Shown: piece by piece, positions 25,741-34,900 of the stretch
Numbering within the stretch: the first letter of the stretch is position 1
How the letters are laid out: the number at the start of each line of letters is the position of its first letter
Assembly (NCBI RefSeq): GCF_900199405.1
Contig: NZ_LT963430.1
Location: 1,581,605 to 1,645,604, forward strand
DNA: 64,000 nucleotides
Reading direction: 5' to 3'
From: Beduinella massiliensis
Lineage (GTDB): Bacteria; Bacillota; Clostridia; Christensenellales; Aristaeellaceae
Translations under genes and position numbers: made by a program
The notes under the pieces: generated by a model
What the model saw: only the letters and a program-made list of their open reading frames with translations
Database searches by the model: none
What the model was told of the DNA's origin: nothing

Positions 25741-27034
25741 CTTCGATCAGCCCTTCGCGCATCTCAAAACAGGTGCCGTAGCGCTCGCTGACGCGGCGAA
25801 GATAGCAGAGGATCCCCTCCGCCTCGCCGGGCCCGGCGGGACGGGGCCAGGAAGAGAGGTGGCGGGGCAGGTTCTCACCCAGCGACACGGGCAGCAGCGC
25901 AAGCTGCGCAAGGCGCTCGTCTTCGAAAGCGAAGAACGGGAGCACGCTGCGGTAGGCCCAGACGTTCTTTTGCAGACTGCCCGTCGCTTTTTCGCGGCGC
26001 GCAGCCAGCCCCTCGGCCGCGCTGGCGGAAGCGGGCAGGCCGTACATTTCCATGAAGTCCGGCGGAACGAGCCGGACGGATTGATTTTGAAACGTAAAGT
26101 TCCCCAGAGAATAGAAGATAGGTCGGCCCTTGTACAGTTCGATCCCCTTGAGCTGGTGCGTGCCCCCGCCTACGACGGCGCAGGCGCCCGCGTCGACGCA
26201 GCTGTGCGCGAAGGATTCGACAAAGTCGTCCGTTTCCTCGTCCGACGCGCCGCGCACTTCGTGGGAGTGGACCATCACGACCGCGTAGTCGGCGTCCGTC
26301 AGCGCCTCGCGAATGGACTTTACCGTGCGCGCCACGTCGCCCGCATGCGGCAGCGTGCGCTTGCCCTCGGCGTCGCCCTCCTCGAAGAGCAGGTCGCCGA
26401 AGGCGTACAAGCCATGCGGCGCGGGCAGGCGAAAGCCCTGACGCACCATCGCCTCATCGTAGGCGTTGATGCGCGTGCCGCCGGCGATTTCCCGCAGCGC
26501 GCGCATGTGCTCCGGCGTCACGGTGTAGACCGTCTGGTGGCGCAGGGGATTCAGGCCGGGCCTGCCGGGCTGCGCAAAGCTCTGCTCTCCCGCGCGAGCG
26601 CTGGAATCAAAGGTGGAGCAGATGGACAGAAAAGCGACGCGGCCATGCGGCGTATCGAGCAGAGCGGGACGGGACGCTTCGTACAGGTTTTCCCCTGCGC
26701 CCGCATGCAGGACGCCCGCTTCGCAGAGATGTCGCCGGGTCTCGAGCAGACCGGGCACGGCATAGTCGAGCGTATGGTTGTTCGCCCAGCCGACGAGGTT
26801 GAATCCATAGGAAAGCAGGTCGCCGAGCACGGCAGGATCGGACGTCAGCCACGTGCCGCCGGAGAAGGCGGAGGGATAACAGCCCCCGCGCGTGAGCGTG
26901 GTCTCCAGGTTGGTCATGCGCGCAGCGCCGCGCCGGAGAAAGCGGGAGATTTCGAGGAACCCCGGGTAGTTTTCCGGCATGCGCCGGGCGATCAGCGCGT
27001 CGCCGGACGCGGTAAACGTCATTTGCTTTTGCAT
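25730..27034 (-). CDS. CapA/PgsA-like metallophosphatase-fold protein
   Basis: 434 residues with the CapA (poly-gamma-glutamate synthesis type) calcineurin-like fold. It shows FTASGDALIARRMP at the N-terminus, NLETTL, GWANNHTLDYA, MVHSHEVRG and GGGTHQLKGIELYKGRPIFYSLGNFTFQ. There is no signal peptide or membrane anchor, unlike capsule-linked CapA, so it is probably cytosolic. The ATG at 27034 follows CCAGGAGG; the frame extends 33 codons further upstream without support. It lies 14 bp after the acetyltransferase gene on the same strand. Confidence 0.85.
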   Translation of the reverse strand: MQKQMTFTASGDALIARRMPENYPGFLEISRFLRRGAARMTNLETTLTRGGCYPSAFSGGTWLTSDPAVLGDLLSYGFNLVGWANNHTLDYAVPGLLETRRHLCEAGVLHAGAGENLYEASRPALLDTPHGRVAFLSICSTFDSSARAGEQSFAQPGRPGLNPLRHQTVYTVTPEHMRALREIAGGTRINAYDEAMVRQGFRLPAPHGLYAFGDLLFEEGDAEGKRTLPHAGDVARTVKSIREALTDADYAVVMVHSHEVRGASDEETDDFVESFAHSCVDAGACAVVGGGTHQLKGIELYKGRPIFYSLGNFTFQNQSVRLVPPDFMEMYGLPASASAAEGLAARREKATGSLQKNVWAYRSVLPFFAFEDERLAQLALLPVSLGENLPRHLSSWPRPAGPGEAEGILCYLRRVSERYGTCFEMREGLIEVIL

Positions 27035-27048
27035 GAGCGGCCTCCTGG

Positions 27049-27606
27049 TCAAGCCGTACCGGACGGCGCTATTTTTTTGACGAAATAGACGGTGTCGATC
27101 CCCTTGCCGCGGTCGTCCGCAATGCGTTCGCAAATCGCATAGCCGCGCTTGAGAAAGGAATGCATCTGCGAGGCGTTGGTAGACCAGGTGCGCGTAGTTA
27201 CGTAGGCCGTGCGCAGAGAGAGCGGAAGCTCCTCCTCCACCAAGGTATACATGCGGTTGACGATGCCCTGTCCGCGGTAGGGCGGCAGCACGCAGGCCGT
27301 CGTCATGTAGAGGTTTTCGCCATAACGAGAGAGCGCGGGGCAGGTATAACGGGGCTTGAACGTCAAAAAAGCGACCATCAGTCCGTCTTCATTTCGCCCG
27401 ACGATAAAGTGCTGACGGCGCATTTCCTCAAAATAAGCGGTAGGCCGCCCGGCGATGGGACGGCCGTCCGCAAGGGCCTGCTGCGTCGAGCTTTGGCGGG
27501 TGCACAGAGGCGGAACGAACTCGTGCTGGCACGCGCAGAGGATGTCAAAGAGATCCGACAGATCCCGCCCGTCCGTCGGGACGCCGATGTAAGAGAGCGC
27601 AGTCAT
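27049..27606 (-). CDS. GNAT-family N-acetyltransferase
   Basis: 185 residues. The acetyl-CoA binding signature is VLPPYRGQGIVNRMYTLVEEEL (about residues 117-138), with a final QMHSFLKRGYAICERI strand-helix typical of GNAT enzymes. The acceptor is unknown. The ATG at 27606 has AAGGAAGG upstream; the frame extends farther but has no second ribosome-binding site. Confidence 0.85.
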   Translation of the reverse strand: MTALSYIGVPTDGRDLSDLFDILCACQHEFVPPLCTRQSSTQQALADGRPIAGRPTAYFEEMRRQHFIVGRNEDGLMVAFLTFKPRYTCPALSRYGENLYMTTACVLPPYRGQGIVNRMYTLVEEELPLSLRTAYVTTRTWSTNASQMHSFLKRGYAICERIADDRGKGIDTVYFVKKIAPSGTA

Positions 27607-27670
27607 GCACAGACCTTCCTTATATGAAAGAATGGGTTTGCGTGCATTATAGCGCAAAGGATAGACGGCG

Positions 27671-27874
27671 TCAATGAATGTGCGCGCCGCCGATGCCCGC
27701 CTTTTCCAGCGCGGCGATGACGTCGCCCTGGGTGAGCCGATCCCCCTGGTGCATGCGAATGCTGCGTCCGTCCGCGAGCAGGTCTGCGGCGAGCACGCCG
27801 GAGAGCCCCTCGAGCGCGGCCCGTGCGCGCGCCGCATCCTGTGAAGCGCCGACCGTAACGATTCTGGTCAACAT
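27671..27874 (-). CDS. Small HMA-fold-like protein without CxxC
   Basis: 67 residues, preceded by GGAGGAAT. The layout ARARAALEGLSGV...DLLADGRSIRMHQGDRLTQGDVIAALEKAGI follows the beta-alpha-beta spacing of heavy-metal-associated domains (ALxxLxGV...AIExAGY), but the metal-binding MxCxxC is replaced by VGASQDAA. It may be a degenerate HMA domain with a non-metal role. The family match is by eye only. It lies 64 bp from the acetyltransferase gene on the same strand. Confidence 0.6.
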   Translation of the reverse strand: MLTRIVTVGASQDAARARAALEGLSGVLAADLLADGRSIRMHQGDRLTQGDVIAALEKAGIGGAHIH

Positions 27875-27901
27875 ACCGATTCCTCCTTAAATAAAATAGA
27901 A

Positions 27902-27927
27902 AAGCCTGCAGATTGCTCTGCGGGCTT
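27902..27927 (-). terminator. Terminator after the thioesterase gene
   Basis: 11-bp stem (27902-27912 with 27917-27927, one G-U pair) and TTGC loop. On the minus strand it is followed by TTTTCTATTTTATTT; on the plus strand by TAGTTTTT. Confidence 0.8.
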
Positions 27928-27960
27928 AGTTTTTGCGATCGGGGCGCGCTTATGCAGGAA

Positions 27961-28713
27961 TCAGAAGCGGCGACCGTCCGTCCAGGGCATGAAGCTGCCT
28001 CCGGCCTCGAAAAAGCGCTGCTCATCCTCGTCCTGCGCGAGAAAGGAAAAGTCGTCCTCCCGGACGCGAAGGCTCAAAATCGTCTGTGTCTGCGGCTTGA
28101 TTTCCTTCGCGTAGTTGACGAGCAGGGAACGCAGCGCGTGCGTGCGCAGCGTTTCCACGGGCAGACTGTCGCAGATCCAGTCGATGTAGCGCGCGTTGTT
28201 GACGTGACCGTTGACGTCCAGATCGGAATAAGCGGCCACATGCGCGCGCGTAACGGCCGCACAGGGAAGATGCTCCACGCGCTCCGGCGTGGAAAGCGGC
28301 GGGGTGAGGGCGCTGGTATCCGGCATGGCGATGCCGCTGGTAAGCGGGGAGCGCACGGCGCGCGATTCCATATCGACGACCGCCCATAGCGTGCTGACCG
28401 CGCCGAGCGGCGAGCCATCCGGCCGGACAAAGGTATGATAGCGCGGGCAAAAGAAACGGTTGCTCTTGCCGGGCCAGGTGCGATGCACCACGGTTTCGCC
28501 CATCACCGGGTAATCGTCCATCTGAAGCTGCGCACGCACGAGCACGAAGATGAGCCCGCGCGCAAGCAGCGCCTCGCGGCCAAAGCCGAGCGCGTGTGCG
28601 TGAATTTCGCCGTCCTCCTGCATGCGGGTGAAGATCGCGCCGGGGCGGAAGCGGCCCATAAAATCTACGTCGCGCGCGGTTAGAGAAAAGCTGGTTTCGT
28701 AAAAGGGCTGCAT
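27961..28713 (-). CDS. Acyl-ACP thioesterase, FatA-like
   Basis: 250-residue double hot-dog enzyme releasing fatty acids from acyl carrier protein. The N-terminal hot-dog has DFMGRFRPGAIFTRMQEDGEIHA. The C-terminal half has DLDVNGHVNNARYIDWICDSLP, the conserved Asn-His region of the active site, and VNYAKEI. Length fits bacterial members. The ATG at 28713 is 12 nt from AAGGAGG, a little wide; no better in-frame start is seen. It is divergent from the giant surface-protein gene. Confidence 0.88.
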   Translation of the reverse strand: MQPFYETSFSLTARDVDFMGRFRPGAIFTRMQEDGEIHAHALGFGREALLARGLIFVLVRAQLQMDDYPVMGETVVHRTWPGKSNRFFCPRYHTFVRPDGSPLGAVSTLWAVVDMESRAVRSPLTSGIAMPDTSALTPPLSTPERVEHLPCAAVTRAHVAAYSDLDVNGHVNNARYIDWICDSLPVETLRTHALRSLLVNYAKEIKPQTQTILSLRVREDDFSFLAQDEDEQRFFEAGGSFMPWTDGRRF

Positions 28714-28799
28714 AAGCCGGTCATGCCTCCTTGCTGATCGTTCCGCTTTTTTGGAAAGAAGACGGAACATCCTATAAACGATACCACAATGTCCTTTCC

Positions 28800-28828
28800 T
28801 TGACAAGTCCACCGCTTTGCGATACTAT
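28800..28828 (+). promoter_or_regulatory. Sigma-A promoter of the giant repeat-protein gene
   Basis: TTGACA (28800-28805), 17-bp spacer, TACTAT (28823-28828). About 125 nt of leader separate it from the start at 28958. Confidence 0.8.
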
Positions 28829-28957
28829 TATTCTTACGGTAATAGGCCCTTTGGGCAATCCGGCGCCGGAGAAGGGAAAAACCCTGGCGCGTCTACGATA
28901 CAGAGCTTTGCACAGGCCGTTTGCTCCTCTGCGGCGGCTGAATATGGAGGTATTCGC

Positions 28958-31900
28958 GTGAACATACGTAGGCTTATGGCGAGCTTTCTGGCAGCAACGC
29001 TGCTGGCGTCGCCGCTTCCCACGGCGGCTGTAGAGGAGGTGTCGCTCGGCACGTACGCGTACGTGCCCGCGCGCACCGCGGAGGCTTCGCAGGCTGTGCT
29101 GCTTTCCGTTCGCGGCCTTGCGCTGACGCAGGAGTCGGACGAGCCCGTGACCATCGACGCGCTCGCGGGCGCGTCGTTCGGCGTATACGTGCAGGACGCG
29201 CAGGGGCAGATGCGCCCCTGGGCGAACCCGCTGTACCCGCAGGAGCCTATGCGCGTGCTCAGCGGCGAGGAAGCGGTGAGCTTTGCGCTGCCTGCGGGCC
29301 AGCAATTCTACATCCACCAGGAGTCGGCGCCGTCGGGTTATCGTCCCATGGACGAGGAATACCTGCCGGTCGAGGCGGGCGCGGCGCTTGAAATCGTCAA
29401 CGCCATGCCGGGCGAGATATGCGTTCAGGTGACCGATACGGCGGGCACGGCGCTCGCGGGCGCGAAGATTCGCCTGACCGCGCCGGACGGGGCGGTGCTG
29501 GAGAAGGAGACCGACGGCAAGGGCCTGCTGACATTTGAGGGCCTGACGGACGGTCTGTACGCGGTGGAAGAGGCGGAAGCGCCGCAGGGCGCGGTGGCGC
29601 TTGCCCAGACGGTGCAGATGGCTTCCGCAGCGGACGCCTCGCGCGCCCGGGTTTCCTTTGTGCATCCCCAGAAGGGACGGCTTTCGCTGCGCGCGGTCAC
29701 GCGCGAGGCGCTCGAGGATGGGACGGTGCAGGAGGTGCCGCTTACCGGCCTTGCGCTCACGCTCACCGGCCCGGAAGGAACGGTGCAGGTCGAGACGGAC
29801 GACGAAGGGCGCGCGGTTTGCGCGCTGTCCGCGGGGGTCTACCGTGTGACGGTGGAAGACGAGCTGGCAGGCTATGTGCTCGAAGAGCGGACGTTTGAGG
29901 CTGCCGTCGCGGACGAGCAGGAGACGCGCGTGGAGCTGACGGCGTTGGCGTTGGGCGGCCGCGCGGTGATCGAGCTTGAGGCTGACGGCGGGGCAGGCGC
30001 TTCGGTGACGCTCGTCGGCCAAGAACAGACCTATGGTCCATACGATGTCGAGGCGGGACGCAACGTCACGGAACCGGTTCCGGCGGGCGCCTACTCGATC
30101 GCGGTATCCGAGGCGGAGGAGGGCTGGCTGCCCGCGGACGAGGTGTCGGTGAACGGCGAACACATGCCTCTGTCGCAGGCGAAAGTGACGATCTTTGACG
30201 CATCGGCAGCGGAAATCCTGCTTCGTCTGCTGCCGGTGTATACACAAACCTTTACCCTGGTGGGCACGCAGGTGCAGCCGGATGGGCAGGAGACGCGCAC
30301 CCAGCTGCCCGGCATCCAGCTTTCCGTGCTGGATGCGGAGGGAACCCCCGTCGTAGATGCCGCGACCGGCGCACCGATGACGCTGACGACGGACGAGCGC
30401 GCGCGGCTCACACTGACGCTGCCGCAGGGCGACTACATCCTTTATCCGGACGACGGGCAGGAGGCCATCGCGGTCTATGCGACCGGCGGTCTGGCGGTCT
30501 CGCTGCCTACGGAGGCGGACACGCTGTCTTTGCCAGCCGCGCGCACGCGCATCGTCGTTCGGGCGCTGAGCGAGCAGGACGCGCGGCTCGGCGGCGCGGT
30601 CTACGCGCTGTACGATGCGGCGGGAAACCGTACTGAGCTTGCGGTGGACGAAAACGGACGCGCGGTGTCGGAGCCGCTCGCGCAGGGCGATTACGTGCTC
30701 TCCTGCGTAAAAGCGCCGGGCGGGTACGCGGCCTGCGAGGACGTAAGGGTCAGCGTGCAGCCGGGGCCCGCGGTACAGGCGCAGATGGTGCACAGGGAGC
30801 TGGGCGGCCTGTCCGTGCAGGTGCTACGCACCGAACTGGACGCGGCGGGCGAAGAGGTCAGCGCGCCCGTGCCGGGCGTAAGCTTGTCGCTTTACGCGCT
30901 GAAGGCGGACGGTGACGCCGGAAAAACGGAGGATTTCCTGCCCTATCCGACGGAAGCGCCGGTGACGTACAAGGCGGATGCGCAGGGAGCTATTTCTCTG
31001 CGCCTGCCCGCAGGCACCTACCGCCTTGCGCTCAGGGACGGGACGCTGATTTCGTGTGCCGAAGCGTCGGGCTGCGGGCTCACGTTCACGGTGGTGGATG
31101 GAGAACGGAGCGAGCAGGAACTTAAAATCGGCGTTGGAAACGGCGGCGTGGAGGCTGCGCTCGAGGGGACGTGGACGGCGGAGCAGATCGCGCAGACCGC
31201 TTATGTGCTCATCCTGGACGCAGACGGCGATGGGATTCCGGACGAGGACGCGCCGGAGATCGAGCTGCCGGCGTCGGGCGCGGGGCTGTATCGCGCAAGG
31301 GACGTTGCGCCCGGCGCGTACGTGCTTCGCCAGACGCTCGCACCCGAAGGCTATGGCCGCGCGGACGAGCGCGCCGTTACCGTGCCTGCGGGACGAATTC
31401 TGCGCCTTGACCTTCGCATGGAGGAAAACGCGCGGCTCACCGTGAGCAAGACGGGCATCACCTTCAACAGCGCCCTGCAGATGTTCAGCGTGCCGCTGGG
31501 CGCGGCATATGCCGTCTACACCCGTACGGCACAGGGCGATTATCTGCCTTATCCGGATGCGGATGCGCAGGCGGTGATCTACGCGAACGCGACGGCGGCG
31601 CAGATCGAGGCGGGCGCGCGCGCCGCGCTTTCCCTGCCGGCACGCGCAGAGGGATCCTCTTATTACCTGCGCGAGGTCGAGGGGAGCTCCTCCGAGGGAT
31701 ATCTGGCGGATGACGGCTACCACGAGGTCGTCGTATACCCGGGCCAGGCGCAGACGGCCACGATCACCAGCACGGCGGATCGCGGGTTCTTCCGCGTGGA
31801 TTTGGCCGACATAGCGACGGACGCGCCCCTCACGGGCGGCGAATTCGAGCTGTACGCGCTCGCGGGAAGCGGCTCCGGCGTGCAGCCGGGACAGCAGCCC

Positions 31901-34900
31901 GTGCTGAGTTTTTCCTGCGCGCAGGGGACGTATACGAGCGCTATGGCGCTGCCTGTGGGCGCCTATCTTCTGGTGCAGAAGGCAGCCCCTGACGGCTATA
32001 TGCTGGATTCGCGCGTAAGCGACACGAGGATTCCGCTTGAAATTACCTCCTACGTCGCGACGGGCGACAGCGTTGCATCGGTTCGCGTGAAGAACGCGGC
32101 CGCTATCGGCGAGACGCTCGGCGGGGAACTGAAGGCTCAGCTCCAAAGCAGCGACGGGCGGGCGCATTTTGTGCTGCAAAACGTCGCGCAGGGCGATAAC
32201 CCCGTGCCCGTCGAGGGCATAGGCGCGCTGATTTACGGCACGGAAACGCTGGACATCGAGGCGGTGCGGATTCTTCAGCCTACGAGCGCGGACGGCCGCG
32301 CGCTGGGCGCGCGGCTCGTCTACCAGCTGTCGGACGGCGGCTGGCAGTGGACGGACGTGCGCACGGCGGATCTTTCGCAGGGGGACGCGACGGTTTCCCT
32401 CGCGGACGTCGCGGGCAGCGTGACCGCGGTACGCGTCGTCTACATCGACCTGAAGACGGGCGCAGAGGAAGTGCCTGCGGGCTTTACCGCCCCCGAAATC
32501 GAGGTAGAGGCGGCGCTCGTCTGCGCGCAGGACGCGCAGATACAGATGAACGCGCAGCGCACGGGCATCTATACCTACGCGGACGCGCGCGGCGAAAACG
32601 TGCGGGAGGGGAGCCTGGAAGCGCAGGTCTACAGCGATATGGTGACGGGCTGTGCCACCGGCGATTCAGCCGTGCGGGCGCAGAGCGCCTCGAAGGAGGC
32701 CGCGGGAACCGTCGCGGGCGTTCTTTTTGACGACGCGGACGGCGACGGCTGGATGCGGCCGCAGGGACAGCACGGACTTCAGGGCGTGCAGATAACCCTG
32801 CTGTCGGAGGATGGACAGGCGCTCCTTGAAACGCGGACGGATGCGCAGGGCGCGTACAGATTTGACGGCGTTGCACCGGGAACCTACCGCGTGCAGGTGC
32901 TGCTGCCGGAAGGCTGGCGCTTTACACAGGAAAAGGGCGGACTGGGCGGAGGCGCGAAGCTCGACGAACAGGGACGCTCGGATGCCTTCGCGCTCGACGC
33001 GCGGCAGGCTTTTGCCTGCGTGAACGCCGGCGCGCTGCTGGGCGCGGCGGTGCGCGGCGTGGCCTTTGCCGACGAGAACGCCGACGGTGCGCGGGATGCG
33101 TCTGAGGCGGCGCTCGCGGGCGTGCGGGTTTCGCTCACCGGCGAAACGGGCCTGGAGCTCGCGCACACCACGACCGACGAGTCGGGCGCGTTCTACCTGG
33201 ACGACCTGTTCCCGGGGCGCTATAGCCTGCGCTTTGACGCGCCGGACGGCTACGCGGCGGTGAGCGGGGCGGACGTGACCGCTTCTGGCGACGCGTCGCT
33301 TGCGAGGACGGGGGAGATGACGCTCGAGGCGGGCGAGGTTTCCCGGGAATTTACGGCGGGCTTCCTGCGCGTGGGCGAGATTTCAGGCCGCGTCTTTATC
33401 GATGAGAATGCGGACGGTCTGCGGGATGCGTCGGATCGCGGCCTTGTGAATGCTTCCGTAAAGCTGATTCGCGACGTAGACGGGCAGTCGGTGGAGGCCG
33501 CGGCCGCCCGGACGGACGAGGCAGGCGCCTATCGGTTTGAGCGCGTGCGCGCCGGAAAGTACCGCGTGCTCTTCGAGCTGCCGGACGGCTATGTGTTCTC
33601 GCAGTACGCGCCGGACGCGGAGGAAGGAAGCGACGTATACGGCGCCGTGACCTCCAGCGGCACGACGCAGCCCTTCCTGCTCACCGCGGGCGAAAAGCAC
33701 GAGCACCTGGACGCGGGCGCGACGCTGCCGGCGTCGATGACGGTCGTGTGCTGGCAGGATACACAGTACGACGGCATCATGAGCTCTGCGGAGAGCGGGC
33801 TTTCGGGCGTACGCCTCTCCCTCTCGCGCCTCGAGTCGGGCGCGCTCACCCAAACCCTGGCGCTGGAGACGGATGAAAACGGCCGCGCCGTGTTCGAGGC
33901 GGTGAGCCCGGGCACGTACGTGCTGACCTATACGCTGCCGGACGCCTGGCGTACGACGAAGAATGTGCAGCGCGAGGGAGCAGTGGTGAGCGGCGTGCCG
34001 ATGTCCGCCCTGCCCACGGGAGAAACGGAGCCCTTTACGCTCGCCATGGGTCAGCAGGACGCGGCGGTCTACATCGGCGCGATGATCTCGAGCTCCATTC
34101 GGGGCGCTGTCTTCGCAGACGCGGACGACAACGGCCTGTGGGACGCCGGGGAACCGGCGCTGGCGGGCGTTGGGGTCGAACTCCTTGACGCCGACGGCCT
34201 GTCTGTGGCGGCGGCATTCTCCGACGCGGAGGGCGCCTATGCCTTTGAAGGGCTGGCGCCGGGGCGTTATCGCGTGCGCTTCACGGCGGACGGATGCGCG
34301 TTTTCCGGTACGAGCCGCACGCAGGCGCGCGGTTGCGCGCCGCGAACGGAGGAAGACTCCTCTACCACCGACCTGTTGAACGTGACCATGGGCGGAAGCC
34401 TTGCGGAAATTAACGCGGGCGTGGTGGCGCTTTCGACCGTCAGCGGACGCATCTTCGAGGACGGTGACGGCGACGGCGCGCAGGGCGCGTTTGAGCGGAT
34501 GTTGCCGGACGTGCAGGTCGAGCTGCTTTACGCGGACACGAACCGCGTGGCGCGCGAGACCGTGACGGTATCGGACGGCGCCTTCGTGTTCGGCGGCGTG
34601 CGCCCGGGAAGCTATCGCCTGCGCCTGACGCTGCCGGACGGATACGTGTATGCGGCGACGGGCGGGCTTGAAAGCGTCGAGATGGAAAAGGGCATGACGG
34701 GCGAGATACAGGTCCGCTACGGCGAGGACGTCGAGGGATTGACCTGGGGTGCGCTCATCATGGGCGGCGTAACGGGCCTCGTCTGGGACGACGAGGACTT
34801 CGACGGCGTGCTGACCGAAGGGGAAGGCGCGGTACGCGGGGCGGTCGTGGAGCTGCTGAACGAGGCGGGGAGTGCGGTGCAGACCGTGACGACCCTGCGC

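Noticed and set aside
28772-30793. 673-codon minus-strand frame opposite the giant gene
   Set aside because: Arg/His-rich translation typical of antisense to GC-rich repeats; the sense frame has signal peptide and domains.
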